Positions 9,100 to 19,752 of a DNA stretch of 64,000 nucleotides are shown here, in pieces. A program made the translations under genes and the position numbers. Origin of the DNA: an uncultured Paraburkholderia sp. (GTDB lineage Bacteria; Pseudomonadota; Gammaproteobacteria; Burkholderiales; Burkholderiaceae); assembly GCA_940746715.1 (NCBI GenBank), contig CALNWN010000006.1, forward strand, positions 124,001-188,000, read 5' to 3'. The notes beneath the pieces are model-generated. The model did no database searches, was not told where the DNA came from, and worked only from the letters and a program-made list of their open reading frames with translations. The stretch's first letter is position 1; each line of letters begins with the position of its first letter.

Positions 9100-10208
9100 A
9101 TGGGCATGCGTGTGGCAATCGTTGGCGCGGGAATCGCCGGACTGAGCACGGCGTGGTGGCTCACCAAAGCAGGGCATGACGTCACGCTGATCGAGCAGGG
9201 CTCGATCCCGAATCCGCTCGCCGCGTCGGGCGACCGGCATCGCATGATTCGCCGTGCATATGGCGACGCCGACGGCTATGCGCAGACAATCGCCGAAGCG
9301 TTCGATAGTTGGGACAGACTGTGGGACGATCTCGGCGTGTCGCATTATGCGAACTGCGGCGTGCTCGGCATTTCGCAGTTTGCGGGCGACGGCGCCGAGC
9401 AGTTTCGCCTCGGCCTCGAGCGCATGGGTTTCGACTACGAACGGCTCGATCCGCGAGAAGCCGCCGAGCGTTATCCGTTTCTCGACGCCACCACGTTCCG
9501 GTACGCGTACCTCGATCGCGAAGGAGGCGCGCTCTTCAGCGAGCGCATTGCGCACGATCTGAAAGCGTGGCTGCGCATGCACGGCGTCGACGTTCGCATG
9601 CATGCGAAAGCAGTTGCACTCGATCCGCAGGCGGCGAGCATCCACACCGAAGACGGCACGACGATCCACGCGGACAGGCTCGTCGTGACGACGGGCGCGT
9701 GGACGCTGCGCCTCTTTCCGTCACTGGCCGACAATCTCACCATTTATCGCAACGCCGTGGCTTATCTGACGCCGCCGGCGGATCTGGAGCACGCATGGTC
9801 GAACGCGCCGGCAATCGTCGATATTGGCGGTTCGAGTGACGGCTACGTGTTGCCGCCCATCGACGGCGTCGGGCTGAAGTTCGGGGCGGGCGCGTTGAAG
9901 CGAGCGGTGGCGGATGCGGAAACCGACCACGTCGCCATGCCCGGCGAAGGCGACCGCTTGCGGCGGCTCTTTGCGCCGCCGTTGAGCCGCATCGACGAAT
10001 ACACGGTGACCGAGGTGAAAACGTGCGCGTACACCTTCACGGCGGATCAGCGGTTTTTTCGAAGCGCATCGGCAAGACGCTCGTGGTGTCGGCATGTTCA
10101 GGACACGGCTACAAGTTTGGCGCCGCCGTCGGGCAGCGAGTTGCGCATTCGCTCGAAACCGGTGACGACAGCGCGCTCGTGCAGTGGCTCAGAGCCGAGA
10201 CAGTGTAA
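9100..10208 (+). pseudogene. FAD-dependent oxidoreductase (DAO family), frameshifted
   Basis: The N-terminus VAIVGAGIAGLSTAWWL is the dinucleotide-binding GxGxxG fold. The body matches the D-amino-acid oxidase / sarcosine oxidase superfamily through about residue 320. In the T-run at 10052-10057 the frame changes from frame 1 to frame 3. The C-terminus continues there as SKRIGKTLVVSACSGHGYKFG and ends QWLRAETV at 10208. Restoring one T would rebuild a normal protein. The start could be ATG 9100 or 9106; the latter has GGGGGA at good spacing. A lone T-run indel could be a sequencing error. Confidence 0.8.
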
Positions 10209-10341
10209 GCACGCGCGCACGCTTGCATCGACGGCCCGAAGAAAGCATGGCTCCAAATTCGGGCCGCGCGCTGGAGCTAACAATAGCGGCCCGATTTTCT
10301 TATGCTGACGGTTTGCCTGCCGACATAATAAGGAGCCGCGC

Positions 10342-10803
10342 ATGTCCGACACGATTCAGGTCCGCCCCGTCAAACGCGAAGATTTCGACGCATGGCTGCC
10401 GCTATGGGATGCCTACAACGCGTTCTATGGCCGCTCCGGCGAAACGGCATTGCCACGCGAAATCACTCAGCTTACCTAGAGCCGCTTCTTCGACGTTTAT
10501 GAACCGATGCACGCGATGGTCGCCGAACGCGGCGATCAGTTGGTCGGCATCGTGCACTTTCTCTATCACCGCCATACGACGCTCGCGGGACCGATCTGCT
10601 ATCTGCAGGATCTTTACACGCTGGAGGCGGAGCGCGGCAAAGGCGTGGGCCGCGCGTTGATCGAAGCCGTATATGCGCGCGCGAAAGCGGACGGCTCGCA
10701 ACGCGTGTACTGGCAAACGCATGAGACGAATCACACCGCGATGAAGTTGTACGATGCTGTGGCGGATAAGTCGGGGTTTGTGGTTTATCGGAAGCAGGTG
10801 TGA
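10342..10803 (+). pseudogene. GNAT acetyltransferase interrupted by an in-frame TAG
   Basis: The frame starts MSDTIQVRPVKREDFDAW after AAGGAG and ends VVYRKQV. The acetyl-CoA loop is visible as AERGKGVGRAL (about residue 96). At 10477-10479 a TAG stands between ITQLT and SRFFD, where Trp (TGG) is expected, with no frame change. The distal part (from 10507) contains the whole acetyl-CoA site but lacks the first strands. It is a single-substitution pseudogene by sequence. Confidence 0.85.
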
Positions 10804-10859
10804 GGCGGGGGGTGAGGGCGTTGGGCGACGGAATCGTGGCGGGCACCCAATCAAAAGAT

Positions 10860-11064
10860 ACGCGTCCCGTCAGCGGACGCGCCGCGACCATCCAGAAATC
10901 GCGCCCCTGTCAGCAACCGGCACGCCTGCGCTTTCATATGCAAGGAACCGCGCACTTTTGCAGGATGAGACTTTACGGAGGATGGGTTCGGAGCGCTGGT
11001 TTCGAAGATTAAGAGCGCGCGCAACACCGTCGAGAACCAGCGACTCATCACTACACCGCTTTAA
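10860..11064 (+). pseudogene. SymE-like toxin fragment (locus A)
   Basis: The segments TIQKSRPCQQPARL, MRLYGGWVRSAGF and, after a frame change near 11010, NTVENQRLITTPL resemble the SymE family. The better-preserved copy in locus B lies near 28.8-29.0 kb. The order and spacing of these blocks are the same in both copies. It is decayed by at least one in-frame stop and one shift. Confidence 0.5.
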
Positions 11065-11202
11065 ATCGCAAAGAGCCGCTCGCGCGGCCCTTTATGTCAT
11101 GCACTACTCCATGCCTCGCCCTACGCCTCAACCGGTTCGCCGCGTTGTCGCTCACTGCGGCTCGTCCGTGAGCTCGCAGCTTTGCCTTTGACACTGGCAA
11201 CG

Positions 11203-11436
11203 CTAAACCTCGCTTTCACCGTCGCTTGCATAAACATATATGTCAACGCACGCGCCGACGTCGCCAACTGCCTTGAGAAACGATGGCGTGAGAGAAATCG
11301 GGTAAATAGCCGTATCGGGCAGCCAGAAGAGGCCGATGCGAAACTCTACCGCGTCCACCCTTGGAAACGTGACCAGGCGCCTCACCTCGGCGTCATAGGT
11401 TCGCAAGAAAGCAAGCGTCGCATCGACTTGGGGCAT
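11203..11436 (-). pseudogene. C-terminal half of a DUF4279-like putative immunity protein (locus A)
   Basis: The C-terminus MPQVDATLAFLRTYDAEV ... YPISLTPSFLKAVGDVG ... DIYVYASDG closely parallels the complete gene at 28205-28624. Upstream of residue PQVDAT the homology ends, so the N-terminal half was deleted and the fragment is joined to the secretory leader gene. DUF4279-type proteins are frequent beside polymorphic toxins. An immunity role is inferred from that. Confidence 0.6.
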
Positions 11437-11770
11437 CGTCAGCGTCGTCAGTACCGTCGCCGTCGGCCGTCGCAGTTCCGTCCGGCGAGGACGGCTCGGA
11501 CGTTGTACCGGTAGTCGGGCCGCTACAGTAAGCGGCAATTACTGAAGTATCTCCGCATGCGTAACCACCCATACCGCCAAAATCGGCGGACGCGGCGTTC
11601 AACGGGCATTGCGGATCAGCGGGATAAGCGCCAGAATTGGCGTACTTTGTGTCGCAATCTATTGCTGCATGGGCATGCGGTGACACCAAGCCCGACAAAA
11701 GAACCAAGAAAAACAGGACGAAAGGACGCATTAGCGCCCGACGCCCTGCAATGGCATCGGTGACTTGCAT
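11393..11770 (-). pseudogene. Secreted protein N-terminus, body deleted (locus A)
   Basis: This frame starts MQVTDAIAGRRALMR, then a signal peptide (FVLFFLVLLSGLVSPHAHA) and a short Cys-containing mature part (AIDCDTKYANSG ... YACGDTSVIAAYCSG). From about 11510 it degenerates into Asp/Thr-rich low-complexity sequence and overlaps the DUF4279 fragment in another frame. The same leader is found at 30110-30256 in locus B. The lost body could have been an RHS-type effector, which is inference from the YD-repeat gene next to it. Confidence 0.5.
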
Positions 11771-11802
11771 GGATTTCCTGAGGAAGGAGGCGAATTGCCT
11801 GA

Positions 11803-12153
11803 CTAGCGCGAGGTTTGCGCCAAAGCAACGGATGAAGAAGTCACTTTTGCATCTGCCAACGCAGAAGAATTCCGTGCACCGGAAGGCATTGAGGACACCG
11901 CCATCTGTCTGCGGATCGCCGATATGTTGCCCGCTGCGTCGTAGTCGTAATAGGCAGTTGCGCCCGCGACCGAAACCGACGTGAGACGGCCTATCGCGTC
12001 ATAGCCGTACGTAATGTCGTCGGCATGCGCCGTCATCGGCAGGATCGCCATATATGCCGCTGCACCCGCGCTCACAATTTGCCGCACCCGCCCCCGACCT
12101 TGCCGGGCAGCGACATAAAAACGAGCGGGTCCGTCCCCTGGAAAACTTATCAT
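11803..12153 (-). CDS. Short exported YD-repeat protein (locus A)
   Basis: 116 residues: a membrane/signal segment ending TAHA, then DDITYGYDAIGRLTSVSV and YYDYDAAGNISAIRRQ, which is one RHS/YD repeat unit, and a Ser/Ala-rich tail. AAGGAT lies just before the ATG. Full RHS proteins carry many such units, so this is a stub or a decayed gene start. A paralogue with the same architecture is at 30319-30642. Confidence 0.65.
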   Translation of the reverse strand: MISFPGDGPARFYVAARQGRGRVRQIVSAGAAAYMAILPMTAHADDITYGYDAIGRLTSVSVAGATAYYDYDAAGNISAIRRQMAVSSMPSGARNSSALADAKVTSSSVALAQTSR

Positions 12154-12260
12154 CGATATCCTTATTATTTGTATTAAGTAGCGTTACCAAAGAGTTAAAC
12201 GATACCTAAGCGTAAGACGGATATCTATCTGACCGGTCTCTATTTAAGTAGTACTTCGCC
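12154..12260. repeat. Upstream element shared by the two YD-repeat loci, copy A
   Basis: The sequence before the locus A YD gene aligns with 30643-30750 before the locus B gene. The best conserved part is ACGATACCTAAGCG at 12199-12212 (copy B 30686-30699). It probably holds the promoter of both genes. Confidence 0.6.
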
Positions 12261-12333
12261 TGCCGCCTGTAGGGCCTTTCCGACGCATTTTGAGCGCGAT
12301 ATCGATCCGCTTTTCTACGCCGCCCCAAAACAA

Positions 12334-12357
12334 AAAGCGCACCGCCCAGTGCGCTTT
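12334..12357 (-). terminator. Rho-independent terminator of the catabolic operon
   Basis: A perfect 9-base stem (AAAGCGCAC / GTGCGCTTT, loop CGCCCA) is followed on the minus strand by a T-rich run. It lies about 50 bases beyond the MFS stop, at the end of the long minus-strand operon. Confidence 0.8.
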
Positions 12358-12405
12358 CCATCCCCGCAATTACGGCCTCACATCACCGCCCACCGAAACC
12401 CGCCC

Positions 12406-13809
12406 TCAAGCCTCCAGCTGCTCGAGCACCTTGCCCTTGGTTTCAATGCCAAGGAAATGAACCGCCACCGCCGCCAGAAACGGCACCGCCGCGAGGATAT
12501 AAAACGCAAACTGCAAATTCCCGCCGATCATCGTCTTCGACACAATCGCCGGCGCAAAAATCGCCGCTATCTTGAGCCACGCGCCGCCCACGCCGCAGCC
12601 CATCGCGCGGATGCTGGTCGGATACAGCTCCGGCGTATAAACATAAGCCGTGATGAAGCCGCACGCGAGAAAGCCGAGCGACAACGCACAACACGCCGCC
12701 ACCACATACACCGAAGAGTCGTGGAAAACGCCTGCAAACAGCAGCGACAGCGCACACGCCACGAATGACAGATTGATGATCGGCTTGCGCCCCACCTTGT
12801 CGACGAGCAGCGCGCACGTCAATGATCCCACCACGCCGAGCACGGAAGCCGCCACCGCAAGATTCAGCGCCAGTTGCAGCGGCGCGTGATAAACCGTGCG
12901 GTAGATGGTGGGCAGCCACGTCGACAGGCCATACTGAATGAAACCGCACGTGATCCACAGCATCGCGACGGCCAGTGTACGCTTCAGATACGCCGCGCCG
13001 AACAGATCGCTCATACGACGCTTGGGGTGCCGGTTAGCCATCGCCTCGAACTCCGCCGCTTGCGTGACGGGCGGCAGCGGTCCCTTCGCCGCGCGTTCGA
13101 ACGCATGCACGGCGGCGTCGGCATCGGCCATGCGTTCGCGCTCGGCGAGCCAACGCGGCGATTCGGGCACGAGCTTGCGCAGCACGAAGAACAGAATCAA
13201 CGGCATGCCGCCGATGAAATACATCGCCTGCCAGCCGAAACGCGGCACGATCCAGGCACCGAGCGCATTGGAAGCGAGCAGACCCACAGGAAACACGATT
13301 TCGTACAACAGCACGAAGCGTCCGCGCCCATGCGCCCGGCTGATCTCGTTGATGTACGTCGCGGCAACCGGCAATTCGCCGCCGAGACCCAAGCCCTGAA
13401 TCACGCGCAACACGACAAACGCCGCAAAGGTCGGCGCAAATCCGCACGCAATACTCGTCACGCCGATGATGCCCGAACTCAGCGCAATGGCCCGGACACG
13501 TCCTTGACGCTCGGCGTACCACGGAAACACGAACGCACCGATCAACTGCCCGACCGAACCCGAGCCGATCAGAAAGCCGATCTCCCACGGCGTCAAATGC
13601 CATTTCGCGATCAGCACCGGCAGCGTGGCCGCTATTGCGATCACGTCGAAGCCGTCGAAAAACGTGGCAAGACCGATCAGGATACGCGCACGCACCTGCA
13701 TCGCATTCTTCGGCAGCCGCTCGAGTCGCGCGATGATCGAGCCTCTTGTGACAGGGCCCGAAACACCGGCGCCGCTGCGGTCTCCAATAATATTGTCGAT
13801 GGTTCTCAT
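12406..13809 (-). CDS. MFS transporter, probably for the cluster's aromatic acid substrate
   Basis: 467 residues from ATG 13809; an upstream TTG at 13842 would overlap the preceding stop. Twelve hydrophobic helices, FFDGFDVIAIAATLPV in helix 1, the loop motif WYAERQGRVRAIALSS and RVIQGLGLGGELP place it among aromatic-acid:proton symporters. It is the last gene of the operon and is intact. The substrate is inferred from the neighbouring ring-cleavage genes. Confidence 0.85.
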   Translation of the reverse strand: MRTIDNIIGDRSGAGVSGPVTRGSIIARLERLPKNAMQVRARILIGLATFFDGFDVIAIAATLPVLIAKWHLTPWEIGFLIGSGSVGQLIGAFVFPWYAERQGRVRAIALSSGIIGVTSIACGFAPTFAAFVVLRVIQGLGLGGELPVAATYINEISRAHGRGRFVLLYEIVFPVGLLASNALGAWIVPRFGWQAMYFIGGMPLILFFVLRKLVPESPRWLAERERMADADAAVHAFERAAKGPLPPVTQAAEFEAMANRHPKRRMSDLFGAAYLKRTLAVAMLWITCGFIQYGLSTWLPTIYRTVYHAPLQLALNLAVAASVLGVVGSLTCALLVDKVGRKPIINLSFVACALSLLFAGVFHDSSVYVVAACCALSLGFLACGFITAYVYTPELYPTSIRAMGCGVGGAWLKIAAIFAPAIVSKTMIGGNLQFAFYILAAVPFLAAVAVHFLGIETKGKVLEQLEA

Positions 13810-13834
13810 GCCGTTGTGCCGTCCGTAGGTGTGG

Positions 13835-15089
13835 TTAGGCAAGCGCCGTGGAGGCGTCGGTCAGTGTGGCAAGGTCGATAGTCAGACCTTGATTCATCCA
13901 TTTGCGCGCGAGCTTCAGCTCGCGCGGCGTGTTGATGGCGATCACGCCGCGAATCGCGCCGTCTTCGAGATGGAACAGCGTCGCCCGTTTGGCCGCGAGA
14001 TCGCCGCGCACGGCAAGCTCTGCATCGGCGGGAATGTCGCCGAGAATCTGCAGATTGACGTCGTACTGATCGGACCAGAACCACGGAATGTCCGTGTACG
14101 GTTCGAACGTGCCGAGCAGCGCTTTCGCCGCGGCAATGGCCTGGTTTTGCGCGTTGGCCCACGATTCCAGCCGCACGCGCCGCTTGAGCCAGGCGCTCGG
14201 ATGGTTGGCCACGTCGCCGCAAGCGAAGATGCGCGGGTCGTCGGTGGCGCCGAAATGGTCGACCACGATGCCGTCTTCCACCTTCACGCCCGCCGCCTCC
14301 GCCAGCGCGGTATGCGGGGTGAGGCCGATGCCGGCCACCGCGAAATCGGCGTCGAGCGTCGAGCCGTCCCCGAAAGTTGCGCGGATGCGATTCGCGTCGT
14401 TCGGATGATCGTCGAGCTTCGTGAGCGCGGCATTCAGGCGCACGTCCACGCCGTTCGCACGATGCAGCGCCAGCAGGAAGCTGGACACGAGCGGCGGCAA
14501 CGAGCGCGCGCAGACGCGGCGCGCCCTCCACGACCGTCGCCTCGACGCCGAGCTTGCGCGCGGTTGCCGCGACTTCCAGGCCGATCCAGCCGCCGCCCAC
14601 CACCAGCACGCGCTTGCTTGCACGCAGCCGTTCGCCGAGCGCAACCGCTTCGTCGAGCGTGCGCAGATAGGCAATGTGCGAGGTCTTCACGAGCGAGTCG
14701 GGCAAGCGCCGCGCCGCCCGTCGCGATGACTAGGCGGTCGTATTGCACTTCGCGTCCCGCTTGCGTGCGAACAGTGCGTGCTTCGCGATCGATCGAGATT
14801 GCCGAGTCCGGCTGCCACGCTTCGATGTTAAGCGCGTCGAAATCGTCCGGCTTCACGAGGCGCACCGTGTCGATGTTCGCCTCGCCCGCTAGCACCGCCT
14901 TCGAAAGCGGGGGCCGCTCGTACGGCAGATGCACTTCGTCGGCGATCATCACGAGACGGCCGTCGAAGCCTTCCTTGCGCAGCGTCTTCACCACCCAGCC
15001 CGCCGCCTGGCCGCCGCCGATCACGACGATCGTGCGCGGCGGCTCGAGTTCGGCATACCCTGCGCCTTTGCAGTAGCAGCATCAGTCAT
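13835..15089 (-). pseudogene. FAD/NAD-dependent ferredoxin reductase, multiple frameshifts
   Basis: The ATG at 15089 overlaps the VOC stop by 8 bases. Recognisable parts are VVIGGGQAAGWV (FAD site), PYERPPLSK, LVVGGGWIGLEVAA (NAD site), IFACGDVA and PWFWSDQYD, all in the normal order of a Rieske-system reductase. They lie in three frames. Shifts occur near 15058, near 14718 and near 14510. It would have passed electrons from NADH to the operon's Rieske ferredoxin. With three indels it cannot give a full protein. Confidence 0.88.
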
Positions 15090-16047
15090 TTTTGCGCTCC
15101 GTCATGAACTTGCCTTCCGGCGCCTTCGCGTTTTTCTGGCGACGCGTATTGCCGTCGATGCCGCCGTCTATCGCCCATTCGGCGAACACGGTCGGGCCAG
15201 GTTCAAAATCGCGCGGCTGCCATTCGGGCGTGAGTTGGTCCTCGTCGGCGTAATACTCGATCAGCCCGCCCGCGGGATTCTGGAAGTACCAGAAGTACGC
15301 CGACGAGACCGGATGGCGCCCAGGCCCAAGTTGCGTGTCCCAGCCGCAGCGGCTGATATGCATGCCGCCGCCGAACACTTCGTGAATGTCGCGCACGGTG
15401 AACGCGACGTGGTTTAAACCGCGCTTGCCGTTGGGCAGCGCGAGCAGAAAAATGTCGTGGTGGCCGCCGTGCGGCGCGCAACGCATGAACGCACCGCGGC
15501 CCGGATAGCGGTCCGACGTCTCGAAGCCGAGCAGTTCGTGATAGAACTTTTCCTGCTCGGCGAGTCGGTTCGTGAAGAACACGACGTGCCCGACTTCCAC
15601 CGGCTCCGCGCGTTCGTAGATCGGCGAAGGCTGATCGACACGCAACGTCTGGCCCCACACGTTCGAAGGCGAGCCGTGAATGTCGAGCGCACGCTTGCGC
15701 GTCACTTCCACGCGGATCGCCATGCCGTTCGGGTCGATGCAGCCGACTGCGTCGTCGGTTTCGAAATGGCTTGGCTGGCCCGCGAAGCGGCCGCGCAGTT
15801 TGTCGAGCTCCGCCCGGGTCGCGACGCCCCAGGTCACTTCGCGCAGCGTCGGGCCTTCTTCGAACGCGGGCGGCAGCGACGGGTCGTTGGCGTCGACGGC
15901 CAGAACCATGCAGCCATTGAGCGTCTCGAAGCGCGCGTGCGTTTCGTCGTGCGCGACTTCCTTCAGCCCCCAGTCGGCGAAAAAGCGGCGACAGGTAGGC
16001 AGATCCGTCACGCCGTAGGTAATCTGTTCGATGCCGAGAATCGTCAT
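15082..16047 (-). CDS. VOC-family extradiol dioxygenase
   Basis: 321 residues from MTILGIEQITYG, two vicinal-oxygen-chelate halves. The C-terminal half has VGHVVFFTNRLAEQEKFYHELLGF, GLNHVAFTVRD and a late Glu in GLIEYYADEDQ, consistent with the His-His-Glu iron site of type I extradiol enzymes. It would open a catecholic ring. An upstream frame extends to 16116 but enters the truncated aldehyde dehydrogenase, so 16047 is chosen. The frame is intact. Confidence 0.85.
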   Translation of the reverse strand: MTILGIEQITYGVTDLPTCRRFFADWGLKEVAHDETHARFETLNGCMVLAVDANDPSLPPAFEEGPTLREVTWGVATRAELDKLRGRFAGQPSHFETDDAVGCIDPNGMAIRVEVTRKRALDIHGSPSNVWGQTLRVDQPSPIYERAEPVEVGHVVFFTNRLAEQEKFYHELLGFETSDRYPGRGAFMRCAPHGGHHDIFLLALPNGKRGLNHVAFTVRDIHEVFGGGMHISRCGWDTQLGPGRHPVSSAYFWYFQNPAGGLIEYYADEDQLTPEWQPRDFEPGPTVFAEWAIDGGIDGNTRRQKNAKAPEGKFMTERKND

Positions 16048-16054
16048 GCATGGC

Positions 16055-17252
16055 CACGAGCACCGGGCCGAAGATTTCTTCCTGGCAGATGCGTGCGTCG
16101 TTGGTGAGGCCTTCAAGAATGGTCGGCTGATAGTAGGTGCCCTGTTCGCGGCCGTCGCCGACCGGGCGCTCGCCGCCGCACAGAAGCCGGCCGCCTTCTT
16201 GCAGACCCAGCGCGACGTAGCGTTCGACTGTTTCCCGATGCGCTTGCGTAATAAGCGGACCCATTTGCGTTTGCGCGCGCGAAGGATCGCCGACGCGCAG
16301 CTTGCGCGCGCCTTCCACGAGACGCTTCATGAACGCGTCGTAAATCGAGCGCTGCACGAAAAGACGCGAGCCGGCGATACACGCCTCGCCCGACGAACTG
16401 AAAATGCCGTACAGCACGCCGTTGACCGCATGGTCGAGGTCGGCGTCGTCGAATACGATGGTCGGCGACTTGCCGCCCAGTTCGAGCGAGACCGGCATCA
16501 GCTTGTCCGCTGCAATGCGCGCGATGCCGCGGCCCACTTCGGTGCCGCCGGTGAACGACACTTTCTTCACGAGCGGATGACGCACGAGCACGTCGCCGAT
16601 CACCGAACCCTTGCCCGGCAGCACGCTGATCACACCCTTCGGCACGCCGGCTTCCTCGCAGATGCGCGCGAGCGCCAACGAAACGGGCGGCGTCACTTCC
16701 GCGGGCTTCAACACCACCGCGTTGCCGCCTGCCAGTGCCGGCGCGAGCTTCTGCGCGTCGGAGGCAATCGGCGAATTCCACGGCGTAATGGCCGCGATCA
16801 CGCCGATCGGCTCGTAGGCGCTCATCGTCAGATAGTCGCCGCGCGAGGGCGTCACTTCTTCGTCGAGTGTTTCGAGGCACGCTGCGAAATAGCGGAACGT
16901 GTTGGCCGCGCTCGCCACTAGCACGCGCGTTTCGCCGATGGGCTTGCCGTTGTCGCGGCGCTGCAATTGCGCGAGCGCCTCGTGACGCGCCATGATCAGA
17001 TCGGCGATGCGATACAGAATCAGCGCGCGTTGATGCGGCTTCAAACCCGACCAGTCGGCGCGGCGCCACGCGATATCCGCGGCCTCCACGGCTTCGTGGG
17101 CGTCGTCGGCTTGGCCGTCGTTCCATGTTGACCGACTGATCCGCCGGATACAGGCTTTTATACGGGTTGCCACGCCCTTGCCGCCATTCGCCGCCGATAA
17201 AAATATCGCCGGTCGGCACGAGGCTGGTATCGAAGTGAGTCATGTCGGTCAT
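16055..17252 (-). pseudogene. Aldehyde dehydrogenase lacking its C-terminus
   Basis: The N-terminus [21 protein letters not shown] is in one frame and the catalytic body in another, with a shift near 17125-17135. The body includes [40 protein letters not shown] and the catalytic cysteine loop [12 protein letters not shown]. It runs to EEIFGPVLVAM and is then cut: about 100 residues present in the family are gone. The next bases are the start of the VOC gene. Frameshift plus deletion mark it as dead. It would have oxidised a semialdehyde from ring cleavage. Confidence 0.9.
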
Positions 17253-17284
17253 TCCGGTTGCTTGAGCGGTTGGCTTCGGTTGGC

Positions 17285-18101
17285 TTAAATCACGCAGCGC
17301 GCCGCGCGATTGCGTAGCGCACGAATCGCGCTGTACGCGGTCAACGCCGAAGTCTTCGGGTTGTCGGGCAGCGGCTTGCTGCACATTTCCAGTGACATTT
17401 CGCCGAATGCGCCGCGCGCGAGAATGCGGTGCACGTTGCGTGTCACATTGGGATCGGCGATCAGGCGGACAGTCGTGTGATCGAGTCCGAGGCCCGCCAG
17501 CGCAACGGTCGCGGCCACGTTGGCATTCTTCGGATAGAGGCGCGCCGCTTCGCGCGCTGCCTTCGAAAATCACCTGCTCTTCCTTCAGCGCGTTCAGATC
17601 GCAGACCTGTTCGGCAGGCGTGCCGAGCCAGCCGGTCGGCGGCTTGCGGCCCGTGTACAGCACTTCGTCGAGACCGCCGAGTTTGGCCGCGGCCAATGCA
17701 TCCACGCCGCCGATGGCGCCGGACAGCAGCGTCAACGTCGCGTCGCCTTCGTCCGCCGCCGCCGACAACGCGTCGAGCAGCATCACGTCGGACAACGCGC
17801 CGATGGACGCCACCGCGCAATCGGTGCCGGCCTTGAGCAAGGGCACCACGTGATCGACGAGCGCGCTGTGTCCCGCGCATTCCAGCGCGAAGTGCGGCCG
17901 GCTGGAGAGCGCGGACACGGAGGCCACCACATCCACCGCGCCGCCGACCACTTCGCGCACCGACGCCGGCACGATGACGTGCGACACGCGCACAGCCGGA
18001 TCAGCGGCGACCGAGCGATACACCGCCTGGCCGATCGCGCCGAAGCCGATCATCGCGATGTCGACGGGCGCGTGATGCCCCGCGTAGCCCGCGTCACGCA
18101 T
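17285..18101 (-). pseudogene. Aspartate-dehydrogenase-like oxidoreductase, frameshifted
   Basis: The N-terminal Rossmann fold starts [16 protein letters not shown]. The [15 protein letters not shown] segment and the C-terminal [21 protein letters not shown] are characteristic of the NadX/aspartate dehydrogenase fold. The frame changes inside the CG-repeat near 17565, where two bases are missing between EGSAR and AARLYP. The start overlaps the TPP-enzyme stop by 8 bases. Its role in a ring-degradation operon is unclear; an imine/amino-acid step is possible. Confidence 0.85.
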
Positions 18102-19752
18102 GTTCCAGCTCCTCTTTCTTGACGGGCGGCCCCGCGAACGCAGTGGCGAACGAGCCGACCGACAGCATGTCGACTTCCACGAGGACCGGTCCGGTTTTCG
18201 CCATGCCTTCGCGAATGATCGCGTCGGCCTGATCGAGCGACTTGATGCGGTAATGCGTAAGCTTCAGGCTTTCGCAGAACTGGGCGAAATCCGGCTGATG
18301 CAGATCGACGTAGCAGCGGCGACCGCCGTAGTGCGCATCCTGAATGTTGCGGATCACGCCGTAGCACTGATCGTTCATCAGCACGATCATCACGTTGGCG
18401 TTTTCCTAGACGGCTGTCGCGAGTTCGCCCACGTTAACCATCAAGCCGCCGTCGCCGACGAGGCACACGGTTTTCGCCGCGCTGCCCGCGAGCGCCGCGC
18501 CGATGCCCATCTGCATGCCTTGGCCGATGCCGCCACCCAACGCATGCACGCCTGCGCGCGGCGAGAAAATCTTCAGCATGCGGTTGCCCCACGTGCTGTT
18601 CGAAATAGTGACGTCGCGCACCCAGTTGTAGTCGCGGCCCACCGCCGCCTGCAGCGCGTCCACGAGCCGCTTGTACGGGCCGAGGCCCTTGCCCACATCG
18701 GCGACGGCGCTTTCGCGCGCGGCCGCGAGATCCGGTGCGAATGCCGGATCGACCTTGATGCGGCCCTCCAGCAGCGTGGCGAGTTCTTCCAGCACCGCAC
18801 TCGCGTCGCCATGAACGAACATTTCGTTGCGATAGCCGCGGTTATCGGCGAGCGCGTCGGCGTCGATGCAATACAGCGGCCGCGGCAGCGCGAGTTTGTA
18901 TTTCAGCGTCTCGTTGCCGCGCAAACGCGAACCGACGACCACCAATGCATCGCACGTCTTATAGAAGCTTTCCACGGCGGCATGCACGTTGAAGGCGCCG
19001 AGCGTCGCCGGATGATCTTCCGGCAGCACGCCGCGGCCCTGCACGCTCGTCACGACGCCGAAGCCGAGCGCGACGAGGCGCTCGACAGCATGCGTCGCAT
19101 GACGCGCGCCGCCGCCGAGCCACAACAGCGGGCGCTTTGCCTTCGCGAGCTGCTCCGCGAGTTGGGCGACGCGCTCCGCGCAGTGCGTGAGCGTGGCGAT
19201 GTGCGGAGCCGCCAGATCCGCGGGCCATTCTATTTGGGCCGCCTGAATGTCGATGGGAATCTCGACGCTGACCGGACCGCTCGGCGCCGTTTGCGCGACG
19301 CGCACGGCTTCGCGGATAGTGGGCAGCGCGGTTTCGACAGAACGCACGCGATACGCGGCCTTGGAGATGGACTGCAGCATCGACAACTGGTCCGGCGCTT
19401 CGTGAATGTAGGCGAGGTCTTTGTCGAGATACTCGGTTTCGATCTGACCGGTCACGTGCAACAGCGCGGTGCCGGCGGTGAGCGCCTCGACCATCGCGCC
19501 TGCTGCGTTGCCGGCTGCGGTGCCCGTGCTGGTGAAGGCCACGCCGAGGCCGCCGGAAACGCGTGCGAGACCGTCGGCCATATTCACGGCGCCGGCTTCG
19601 CCGCGCGCGCCGACATAGCGGATCTTACCGCGCTTGTGGATCGCGTCGAGGATCGGCATGTTGTGGATCGAGATCACGCCGAATGCGGTTTTTACGCCGC
19701 ATTGCTCGAGAAAGGCGGCGATCAGCTCGCCAACGGTGGTTATGTTAGACAT
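18094..19752 (-). pseudogene. Thiamine-diphosphate enzyme (acetolactate synthase/decarboxylase type) with in-frame TAG
   Basis: The protein would be about 552 residues: an N-terminal Pyr domain with the catalytic Glu region (YVGARGEAGAVNMADG), a central domain, and the ThDP motif GDGGLMVNVGELATAV followed by the NDQCYGV end. At 18406-18408 a TAG replaces the expected Gln between ATAV and ENAN, inside the ThDP-binding motif. The frame is otherwise open through [13 protein letters not shown] to the stop at 18094. The start overlaps the SDR stop by 8 bases. The reaction, a 2-oxoacid decarboxylation or ligation, cannot be told. Confidence 0.9.

Noticed and set aside
1579..18408. Three in-frame TAG codons (1579, 10477, 18406) could mean amber recoding or suppression
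   Set aside because: Other broken genes in the window have in-frame TGA and TAA, and TAG is used as the real stop of intact genes (glycosyltransferase at 6299, IclR at 26967, hypothetical protein at 31366). CAG and TGG are frequent codons one step from TAG, so simple substitutions explain it.
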